Positions 1-5,085 of a stretch of 5,085 nt of DNA are shown one piece after another. Below the pieces are notes generated by a model that was not told the DNA's origin, ran no database searches, and was given only the letters and a program-made list of their open reading frames with translations. The stretch is taken from positions 1 to 5,085 of the forward strand of contig JBKBXU010000326.1 in assembly GCA_046313675.1 (NCBI GenBank), in the 5' to 3' direction. The DNA is from JBKBXU01 sp046313675 (GTDB lineage Bacteria > Bacteroidota > Bacteroidia > Cytophagales > Cytophagaceae). The translations under genes were made by a program, and so were the position numbers. Numbering within the stretch: position 1 is the first letter of the stretch; each line of letters begins with the position of its first letter.

Positions 1-405
1 ATTATCCAGGAAAGTGTAGAGCGGATTTATGAAGATTTTCTTAAAGTTGTTGCTCAGGGACGGGGAATGGAAAGAAATGATGTACATGAAATTGCGCAGG
101 GAAGGGTATGGTCCGGTACAGATGCCAAAAGGATTAATCTGACAGATGTTAATGGTGGCCTTGAAGACGCCATCCGCCTGGCAGCTCAGAAAGCAGATCT
201 TGGCGATGATTACTCAGTAAAATATTTGCCGGAAATACGTGATCCATTTTTAGGACAATTGCTCCGCACATTTTTTGATGATCGGGAAGAAGAAGCCTAT
301 GATGAGCATCTGGGACAGCTTGCTCCTTATGTAAAAGCATTAAAAGAAGCTAAAAAAATGGAAGGTGTTCAGGCACGGATGCCCTTTGTCTTCTACTTTG
401 AATAA
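1..405 (+). CDS. sppA: Signal peptide peptidase SppA (protease IV), C-terminal end, 5' truncated by the window
   Basis: SppA is a membrane-anchored serine protease with a Ser/Lys dyad that degrades signal peptides left in the membrane after secretion. The frame is open from base 1, so the 134 codons seen are the tail of a longer protein; the first ATG, at 67, is internal and not a start. Visible family marks are the AQGRVWSGTDAKRINL segment (residues about 36-51 of the fragment; the family pattern is A.GRVW.G..A...GL.D), then NGGLEDAI about six residues further on, and the closing MEGVQARMPF, which I recall from Bacteroidota SppA proteins. Bacteroidota SppA of the long (67K) type has close to 590 residues, so both catalytic residues should lie upstream of the window and cannot be checked. 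The gene ends in TAA just before a strong hairpin, so it is probably the last gene of its transcript. Identity rests on motif memory, not on a search. Confidence 0.9.
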   Translation: MIQESVERIYEDFLKVVAQGRGMERNDVHEIAQGRVWSGTDAKRINLTDVNGGLEDAIRLAAQKADLGDDYSVKYLPEIRDPFLGQLLRTFFDDREEEAYDEHLGQLAPYVKALKEAKKMEGVQARMPFVFYFE

Positions 406-412
406 TATATAC

Positions 413-459
413 TTATAAACAGAGCAAAAGAGAAATGAATTCTTTTGCTCTGTTTATAA
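413..459 (+). terminator. Hairpin terminator after sppA
   Basis: This is a perfect 19-bp inverted repeat. The left arm is 413-431 (core ACAGAGCAAAAGA), the right arm 441-459 (core TCTTTTGCTCTGT), and the loop nine bases. It begins seven bases after the sppA stop and is followed by the T-rich run TTCTTGTTTTCC. The stem is A+T-rich with a short G+C core and the T tract is interrupted, so strict rho-independent models may score it modestly. The position and perfect pairing still favour a terminator or 3' end stabiliser. Confidence 0.7.
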
Positions 460-559
460 TTCTTGTTTTCCTCTTGTTCCTTTTACAAATTAAAGCATTT
501 CCAAAAAGCTGCTTCCGCTATTTAATATGTATTATTTTTAAATATCCGATTGAATGTCT

Positions 560-567
560 TATTTTTG
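560..567 (+). promoter_or_regulatory. Candidate Bacteroidota -7 box upstream of bioB
   Basis: TATTTTTG matches the Bacteroidota -7 consensus TAnnTTTG, 28 bases before the bioB ATG, which would put the transcript start near 574. I see no convincing TTTG -33 element 17-23 bases further upstream, where the sequence is only T- and A-rich. The match could be chance in such A+T-rich DNA. The gap 406-595 shows nothing else apart from the hairpin after sppA. I see no BirA-type operator or riboswitch. Confidence 0.35.
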
Positions 568-595
568 TTTAGTAATAATATCGTAAAATCCGAAA

Positions 596-1600
596 ATGAG
601 CGAAATCAGAAATAATTGGACAAGGGAAGAAATATCTGCTATATATAACCTTCCTGTTTTAGATTTGATGTACCGTGCAGCTACTGTGCACAGAGAATAT
701 AATGATCCGCAAGAGGTGCAGGTATGTACATTGTTGTCGGTAAAAACAGGAGGATGCCCGGAGGATTGCTCATATTGTCCTCAGGCTGCGAGGTATCACA
801 CCGATGTGAAGGTGCATAAATTAATGGAAACGGAGGAAGTTCTTAAGGCTGCTGAGACAGCAAAGGAAAGTGGGAGTACACGTTTTTGCATGGGAGCTGC
901 CTGGAGAGAAGTAAGAGACAATAAGGATTTTGATAGAGTATTGGACATGGTAAAAGGGGTAAGTACCATGGGTATGGAAGTTTGCTGTACCTTGGGTATG
1001 CTGACGGATGAACAGGCTAAAAAATTAAAAGATGCCGGCCTATATGCCTATAATCATAATCTGGATACCAGCGAAGAGCATTACGATAAAATCATTTCGA
1101 CACGTACCTACGATGATCGTCTGGATACTTTGGAAAATGTAAGAAAGGCCAAGATCTCTGTTTGCTCAGGAGGTATAATTGGTATGGGAGAGTCAGAGAC
1201 AGACCGTATAGGAATGTTATTCACTTTATCAAATCTTCCTGAACATCCTGAGTCGGTTCCGGTTAATGCTTTAGTACCTGTAGAAGGAACGCCTTTGGAA
1301 GATCAGCCACGGGTATCTGTTTGGGATATGGTGAGGATGATTGCTACAGCACGTATCATTATGCCTAAAGCAATGGTACGATTGTCAGCAGGAAGGGTAA
1401 GGATGACTACCGAAGAGCAAGCTTTATGCTTTATGGCCGGTGCTAATTCTATTTTTGCAGGGGATAAACTTCTGACAACCCCTAATCCGGAAGTAGATGC
1501 AGATAAACAATTATTTCAGACATTAAACCTTAAGCCGCGTGAAGCTTATAAAGATAAAACTCAACCGGGTGTAAAATTTGAGCAAATTCCTCAACATTAA
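596..1600 (+). CDS. bioB: Biotin synthase BioB (radical SAM)
   Basis: BioB inserts sulfur into dethiobiotin to make biotin, the last step of the pathway, using S-adenosylmethionine, a [4Fe-4S] cluster and a sacrificial [2Fe-2S] cluster in the cytoplasm. The 334 residues are full length for the family. The radical SAM motif CPEDCSYC gives C54, C58 and C61. By alignment from memory to E. coli BioB (C97, C128, C188, R260), the [2Fe-2S] ligands are C98, C130, C190 and R262, all present; C131 is an extra neighbouring cysteine. YNHNLDTS (151-158), CSGGIIGMGE (190-199), VRLSAGR (261-267) and FMAGANSIF (279-287) are further family blocks. The ATG at 596 has no Shine-Dalgarno sequence, only an A-rich leader, as is usual in this phylum, and the N-terminal length fits. 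No other bio genes are in the window, so bioB is either scattered from the rest of the pathway or their neighbour elsewhere. The TapB-like gene starts 18 bases after its stop. Confidence 0.97.
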   Translation: MSEIRNNWTREEISAIYNLPVLDLMYRAATVHREYNDPQEVQVCTLLSVKTGGCPEDCSYCPQAARYHTDVKVHKLMETEEVLKAAETAKESGSTRFCMGAAWREVRDNKDFDRVLDMVKGVSTMGMEVCCTLGMLTDEQAKKLKDAGLYAYNHNLDTSEEHYDKIISTRTYDDRLDTLENVRKAKISVCSGGIIGMGESETDRIGMLFTLSNLPEHPESVPVNALVPVEGTPLEDQPRVSVWDMVRMIATARIIMPKAMVRLSAGRVRMTTEEQALCFMAGANSIFAGDKLLTTPNPEVDADKQLFQTLNLKPREAYKDKTQPGVKFEQIPQH

Positions 1601-1618
1601 AATTAAACCAGTTTTTAT

Positions 1619-2318
1619 ATGAGAGCATTCAATCTAATCTTATCGCTTATTTTTTCAGTTTGTGTGGCTGTTAATGCCCAGGATTGTGATACCTATTTCC
1701 CTATGAACAAAGGAGCCAGTTATGAAATGGAGTCCTTTAATGCCAACGATAAAAAACAAAGTCGGATGGTGTATAATGTGAAAGACGTAAAGACATCAGG
1801 TGGGACAAAAGAAGCTACCATTGCCTCAGAAAGATAAGAAAGAAGCGGATGTTGAATTCAAAGTTTTATGTGATGGCGAAAAGGTAATGATAGACTTTCA
1901 AAGTCTGTTGGCTTCATCAGGTATGATGGAAGCATATAAAGGTATGAAAGCAACTGTGGAAGGAGATTATTTAGATTTGCCAAACGTCCTGACTGTGGGC
2001 CAGAATTTAAAGGATGGTAATATGGTCATTAAAATATCCACAGAGGAAGGAGGAGAGATGGCTACTATCAATATGTCCATTCGAAATCGTAAGGTGGAAG
2101 CAAAAGAAAAAATAACTACTCCTGCTGGTACATTTGATTCTTATAAGATCTCCTATGATGTAATTGTAGAAACCCTTGTAATGGGCGTAAAAATGCCGGG
2201 AGGCACTCATAAAACTGTTGAATATGTATCTAAGGGCACCGGGATGGTTAGAACTGAATCTTATAATAAAAACGGGAAGTTAACCGGCTATACAGTTCTT
2301 ACTAAGTTTAAGCCTTAA
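1619..2318 (+). pseudogene. Secreted TapB/DUF3108-like protein, frameshifted
   Basis: Two overlapping frames together make one protein of about 230 residues. The first (1619-1837) encodes a signal peptide, with hydrophobic residues 5-18 and likely cleavage at VNA|QD after residue 20, then DCDTYFPMNKGASYEMESF, a typical start of the mature family domain. It stops at TAA 1835-1837. The second frame is open from 1791 and carries the rest: KDKKEADVEFKVLCDGEK, then NRKVEAKEKITTPAGTFDSYKISYDV and NKNGKLTGYTVLTKF, blocks I recall from Bacteroidota TapB/DUF3108-like proteins. The switch fits best at about 1826-1834 (TCAGAAAGATAAG), where one extra base or two missing bases would explain it. The GTG at 1800 that could open the second frame alone would give a protein with no signal peptide and no N-terminal strands, so I do not treat it as a separate gene. 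Function is unknown; a periplasmic or outer-membrane-associated beta-rich protein is likely. It lies 18 bases after bioB and probably shares its transcript. A sequencing error is as likely as true inactivation. Confidence 0.75.
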
Positions 2319-2332
2319 GCTAAAAAAAGTTT

Positions 2333-2371
2333 ATAAAAAAAGCCGAAATTTAATTTTTCGGCTTTTTTTAT
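2333..2371. terminator. Bidirectional terminator between the TapB-like gene and asnS
   Basis: Left arm 2333-2348 (AAAAAAAGCCGAAA core) pairs perfectly with 2356-2371 (TTTCGGCTTTTTTT core) around a seven-base loop. A GCCG/CGGC stem flanked by A7 and T7 makes a U-run on either strand. It lies between two convergent stop codons, 14 bases after the TapB-like gene and 2 bases from the asnS stop at 2374-2376, so one hairpin can end both transcripts. Confidence 0.88.
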
Positions 2372-2373
2372 GC

Positions 2374-3813
2374 TTAAAATTCTGCGTTTTGTGGTGTTCT
2401 GGGGAACGGTATTACATCACGAATGTTTGCCATTCCTGTGATAAACAACATAAGCCTTTCAAAGCCTAGTCCGAAGCCCGCATGAGGAGCAGAACCAAAG
2501 GTTCTTGTTTCAAGATACCACCAAATATCTTCTTCATGTATGCCAAATTCTTTTACTCTGCCGATTAGTTTTTCATAATCATCCTCTCTTTGAGAACCAC
2601 CTATGATTTCACCTATGCCCGGGAAAAGGACATCCATCGCTTTTACAGTTTGCTTGTCTTCATTAAGCTTCATGTAGAAGGCCTTTATTTTTGCCGGATA
2701 ATCAGTAATGATTACAGGTTTTTTGAAATGCTTTTCAACCAGAAAACGCTCATGTTCTGATTGAAGATCAGTGCCCCAGGAAACAGGAAATTTGAATTGC
2801 TTCTTTTTATTAGGTTTTGAATCTACCAGAATATTGATGGCCTCCGTATATGTAATACGTTCAAAACTATTACTAACTACGAAATTAAGTTTCTCAAGAA
2901 GTCCCAATTCACTTCGCTCATCTTGTTTCTTTTTGCTTTCTTCTTTTGCATATCTTTTATCCAGAAAGTCCAGGTCATCTTTGCAATTTTCAAGTGCATA
3001 TCGGATAACGTATTTAAGGAAGTCTTCTGCAAGATTCATATTATCTTCAATGTCATTAAAGGCGACTTCCGGTTCGATCATCCAAAACTCGGCAAGGTGT
3101 CTGGCCGTGTTTGAATTTTCTGCACGGAAGGTAGGTCCAAAAGTATATATGGCACCCAAAGCCATGGCACCAAGTTCGCCTTCAAGCTGCCCGGACACGG
3201 TAAGATTGGTCTTTTTTCCAAAGAAGTCTTCATTATAATCGACATTTCCGCTCTCGTCTTTGGGAGGATTTAAAGGGTTTAAGGTTGTAACCCTGAACAT
3301 TTCACCTGCTCCTTCTGCATCGGCACCTGTAATGATAGGTGTATGTAAATAAAAGAATCCGTTATCGTTGAAATATTTATGTATGGCAAAAGACATGGCA
3401 TGTCGCAAGCGGAATACAGCTCCGAATGTATTTGTCCTTGGCCTTAAATGAGCGATCTCTCTCAGGAATTCCATAGAGTGTTCCTTGGGCTGAAGAGGAT
3501 ACTTCTCCGGATCTGCGGCACCGTATATAGATATACCTGATGCCTGGACTTCAACTCGCTGTCCTTTGCCAGGAGATTCTATCAGTATACCTTTTACGTT
3601 GAGGCATGCCCCGGTGGTAACCTGACGAAGAATATCTTCTTTAAAATTTTCTGCGTCGGCAACTATTTGGATGCTGTGAATGGTTGAACCATCATTGAGC
3701 GTAATGAAAGCAACATTTTTGCTTTCTCTTTTGTTTCTTACCCAACCTCTTACAGTTACTTCTTTACCGGCTTCTCCATGCTCAAGAAGTTCTTTAATTT
3801 TTATTTTAGTCAT
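2374..3813 (-). CDS. asnS: Asparagine--tRNA ligase (AsnRS, class IIb)
   Basis: AsnRS joins asparagine to tRNA-Asn at the cost of ATP in the cytoplasm. From the ATG at 3813 the protein has 479 residues, near the usual 465-480. An OB-fold anticodon-binding domain covers about residues 18-98 (EVTVRGWVRNKRESKNVAFI), and the class II catalytic domain follows. Motif 2 is seen as FRAE (229-232) and motif 3 as GFGLGFER (446-453); the C terminus is FPRTPQNAEF. A lysine-rich charged insert lies at about 280-318. The frame stays open up to a TTG at 3894, which would add 27 residues. I reject this start because the extra part is poorly protein-like, includes a perfect palindrome, and its TTG falls in the predicted -7 box. 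AAGGA lies only one base from the chosen ATG, too close to act as a normal Shine-Dalgarno. The presence of this gene suggests direct charging of tRNA-Asn. It converges with the TapB-like gene and diverges from rpoN. Confidence 0.97.
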   Translation of the reverse strand: MTKIKIKELLEHGEAGKEVTVRGWVRNKRESKNVAFITLNDGSTIHSIQIVADAENFKEDILRQVTTGACLNVKGILIESPGKGQRVEVQASGISIYGAADPEKYPLQPKEHSMEFLREIAHLRPRTNTFGAVFRLRHAMSFAIHKYFNDNGFFYLHTPIITGADAEGAGEMFRVTTLNPLNPPKDESGNVDYNEDFFGKKTNLTVSGQLEGELGAMALGAIYTFGPTFRAENSNTARHLAEFWMIEPEVAFNDIEDNMNLAEDFLKYVIRYALENCKDDLDFLDKRYAKEESKKKQDERSELGLLEKLNFVVSNSFERITYTEAINILVDSKPNKKKQFKFPVSWGTDLQSEHERFLVEKHFKKPVIITDYPAKIKAFYMKLNEDKQTVKAMDVLFPGIGEIIGGSQREDDYEKLIGRVKEFGIHEEDIWWYLETRTFGSAPHAGFGLGFERLMLFITGMANIRDVIPFPRTPQNAEF

Positions 3814-3845
3814 TTCCTTCAGGTGATACGTTGCTTTTTGGGTTT

Positions 3846-3876
3846 GAATTTTTGAAACTGTTAGTTTCAAAAATTC
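3846..3876. repeat. Perfect 14-bp palindrome in the asnS leader
   Basis: GAATTTTTGAAACT (3846-3859) and AGTTTCAAAAATTC (3863-3876) are exact reverse complements with three bases between them. On the minus strand the hairpin ends 32 bases before the asnS ATG, and starts about 10 bases after the predicted transcript start. No T-run follows on the asnS strand, so it is not an evident intrinsic terminator. It could be an operator for a dimeric repressor, a leader RNA hairpin that affects translation or stability, or chance in A+T-rich DNA. Its perfect symmetry argues against coding use of this stretch. Confidence 0.65.
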
Positions 3877-3891
3877 GTTTTCCGTAGAAGA

Positions 3892-3923
3892 CAAACATTA
3901 ATACTTTTTAAATCGTTAGCAAA
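3892..3923 (-). promoter_or_regulatory. Candidate asnS promoter
   Basis: Read on the minus strand, TTTG (complement of 3920-3923) is followed after 20 bases by AATGTTTG (complement of 3892-3899). This fits the Bacteroidota pattern TTTG-N17-23-TAnnTTTG with one mismatch in the -7 box. The transcript would start near 3885, giving a leader of about 70 bases before the ATG at 3813. The TTG of the longer alternative asnS frame lies inside this -7 box. Confidence 0.45.
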
Positions 3924-3968
3924 AAAAGGATATTTTACTATTTTAGTCAAAGAATTGATAAAATATAA

Positions 3969-3976
3969 TAATTTTG
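3969..3976 (+). promoter_or_regulatory. Candidate -7 box for rpoN
   Basis: TAATTTTG is an exact match to TAnnTTTG, 55 bases before the rpoN ATG, with a likely transcript start near 3983. No clear TTTG lies at the right distance upstream; the nearest TTG (3955-3957) is only 11 bases away. The divergent gap 3814-4031 is otherwise plain A+T-rich DNA. Confidence 0.4.
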
Positions 3977-4031
3977 TTTGTAGTCAGAATAACAGTTTTT
4001 TGATTATGTCCGACCTCTTAGATTATTTTTT

Positions 4032-4979
4032 ATGCAGAAATTAGGTTTATCTCAAATCTTATCACAAAAGCTGTCTCCTCAGCAGATTCAGTTTATTAAG
4101 CTTCTGCAGGTTCCAACAGCAGAACTGGAGTCCAGAATTGAGGAGGAAATGGAGATCAATCCTGCCCTTGAGGAAGGGAAGGAGGAAACATATGATGATA
4201 ATTCGGATGAAGATCCGTACAGCGAGGAACCTACCGAGGAGTACGATGAAATTAATGTGGGTGAATATATCAGAGACGATGATGTGAGCGGATATAAAAT
4301 GCAAGGCGATGGACAATCAGATGAGGATGACCGGGAGATTCCAATTGCAAATGCCACATCTCTTACTGAAACACTTCTTGCTCAATTGGGATACCTTAAG
4401 TTAGATGAAAGACAGACGATCATAGGTAAGCAGCTGATAGGTAGCATTGATAATGACGGGTATATGCGAAGAGATCCCGAAATGATTGTCAACGATCTTG
4501 CCTTTACACAAAGTCTTGAAACCAGTGTGGAAGAAGTTGAAGAAGTATTGTTTAAAATACAAGACTTTGAACCTGCCGGTATTGCAGCAAGAGACCTTAA
4601 AGAATGCCTGATTTTGCAATTAGAGAAGAGGGATCAGATAGATCCGATGGTTCTCGCTGCTAAAAGTATTATTAATGAATGTTTTGAGGAGTTTACAAAA
4701 AAACATTATGATAAGATTCAAAAGAGGCTTAATCTGAATGATGAGGAGCTTAAAGAGTCTATCAGGCTTATAACAAAATTGAATCCCAAGCCAGGAGGAG
4801 GTTCAGGGGAAGATGTAAAGACACAGTATATTATTCCGGATTTTATCTTATTTAACATTAATGGAAAACTTGAATTGACCCTTAATTCAAGAAATGCACC
4901 GGAATTACGCATCAGCCGGTCATATACTGAAATGTTTGATACATATGATAAAAGTGCTAAAAAAGATAAAAAACTTTAA
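4032..4979 (+). CDS. rpoN: RNA polymerase sigma-54 factor RpoN, N-terminal two thirds; frame stops early
   Basis: Sigma-54 directs RNA polymerase to -24/-12 promoters and needs an AAA+ enhancer-binding activator to open them. Region I is residues 1-48 (LSQKLSPQQIQFIKLLQVP, ending in EINPALEEG). The acidic linker, region II, covers about 50-103 and is rich in Asp and Glu. The core-binding region starts near 108 and shows GSIDNDGYM (137-145), FEPAGIAARDLKECLILQL (179-197), LNPKPG (250-255) and IIPDF (267-271). The open frame ends after 315 residues at a TAA, against about 480-500 for the family, so the DNA-binding part with its helix-turn-helix and RpoN box is not in this frame. The same frame continues as recognisable RpoN past the stop, so the stop is a defect and not the natural end. 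The ATG at 4032 gives the usual N terminus and has no Shine-Dalgarno. If the stop were real, the product could bind core polymerase but not recognise promoters. Confidence 0.95.
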   Translation: MQKLGLSQILSQKLSPQQIQFIKLLQVPTAELESRIEEEMEINPALEEGKEETYDDNSDEDPYSEEPTEEYDEINVGEYIRDDDVSGYKMQGDGQSDEDDREIPIANATSLTETLLAQLGYLKLDERQTIIGKQLIGSIDNDGYMRRDPEMIVNDLAFTQSLETSVEEVEEVLFKIQDFEPAGIAARDLKECLILQLEKRDQIDPMVLAAKSIINECFEEFTKKHYDKIQKRLNLNDEELKESIRLITKLNPKPGGGSGEDVKTQYIIPDFILFNINGKLELTLNSRNAPELRISRSYTEMFDTYDKSAKKDKKL

Positions 4980-5085
4980 GAAGCTGTATCGTTTGTGATG
5001 CAGTAGGTTGATGCGGCCAAATTGTTTATAGATGCCATTAAGGTAAGAGAGCTAACTTTGTTATAAACCTTGGTAGCCATTATCA
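4980..5085 (+). pseudogene. rpoN: Continuation of rpoN in the same frame, with stop codons; cut by the window
   Basis: Reading on in the rpoN frame gives EAVSFVMQ (codons 317-324), VDAAKLFIDAIKVRELTLL (326-344) and TLVAII (346-351). This matches, from memory, the next part of Bacteroidota RpoN (EAVSFVKQKLDAAKWFIDAIKQRQ.TLL.T..AI). Stops stand at codons 316 (TAA), 325 (TAG) and 345 (TAA), the first two where the family has lysine and the third where it has lysine or arginine, and there are further unexpected residues (M323, V326, L331, V338, L341). No insertion or deletion breaks the frame. Dense substitutions only at the very end of the window suggest a low-quality sequence end. Genuine decay of rpoN is the alternative. 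Confidence 0.75.

Noticed and set aside
413..459. The 19-bp inverted repeat as a mobile-element end or integration site
   Set aside because: There is no transposase, no second copy and no target duplication. It lies right after the sppA stop with a T-rich tail, as a terminator would.
1826..1837. Programmed +1 frameshift at AGA TAA in the TapB-like gene
   Set aside because: There is no RF2-like TGA site, no clear slippery heptamer and no stimulating structure that I can see, and nothing is known of recoding in this family.
1800..2318. A separate gene starting at GTG 1800 for the second TapB-like frame
   Set aside because: Its first residues (MGQKKLPLPQ) come from out-of-frame reading of the first half, it lacks the signal peptide, and family similarity begins only after the shift. 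One broken gene explains both frames better.
2771..3238. 155-codon plus-strand frame inside asnS, and similar long frames opposite rpoN
   Set aside because: These are antisense shadows of well-supported genes. Their products are low-complexity (Ser/Leu/Phe rich) with no family likeness.
4006..4044. Twelve-codon upstream frame (MSDLLDYFLCRN) overlapping the rpoN start
   Set aside because: It is too short to separate from chance, has no ribosome binding signal, and shows no regulatory codon bias. It would only matter if conserved in relatives.
4977..5066. Reassignment of TAA/TAG to lysine
   Set aside because: sppA, bioB, the TapB-like gene and asnS all end in TAA at sensible family lengths, and lysine is encoded normally by AAA/AAG in all of them. 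The stops are confined to the window edge and come with other unexpected residues.

Overview
The window looks like ordinary chromosomal DNA from a member of the Bacteroidota, possibly a Cytophagales-type organism. The class is an inference. The evidence is A+T-rich DNA, starts without Shine-Dalgarno sequences, TAnnTTTG-type -7 boxes upstream of genes, and protein details typical of the phylum: an AsnRS ending in FPRTPQNAEF, an acidic-linker RpoN, and a secreted TapB/DUF3108-like protein. There is no sign of phage, insertion sequence, CRISPR array, rRNA or tRNA.

Layout from left to right. Positions 1-405 are the C-terminal end of a signal peptide peptidase (SppA, protease IV), closed by a strong hairpin at 413-459. 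A 190-base gap holds this hairpin and a weak promoter candidate. bioB (biotin synthase, 596-1600) is complete and intact. Eighteen bases after it comes a gene for a secreted TapB/DUF3108-like protein (1619-2318), broken by a frameshift near 1826-1834. A symmetrical terminator (2333-2371) lies between it and the convergent asnS (asparaginyl-tRNA synthetase, 3813-2374, minus strand). A 218-base A+T-rich divergent region follows, with a promoter candidate for each side and a near-perfect palindrome in the asnS leader. Last comes rpoN (sigma-54), which starts at 4032. Its open frame stops at 4979, but the same frame stays recognisable as RpoN to the window edge, interrupted by three stop codons.

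The genes serve separate housekeeping roles: membrane peptide turnover, biotin synthesis, tRNA charging and alternative sigma factor. Only bioB and the TapB-like gene look co-transcribed. I see no previously undescribed system. The points most worth checking are the two broken reading frames, which may be sequence or assembly errors, and the palindrome in the asnS leader, which also bears on the choice of asnS start codon.
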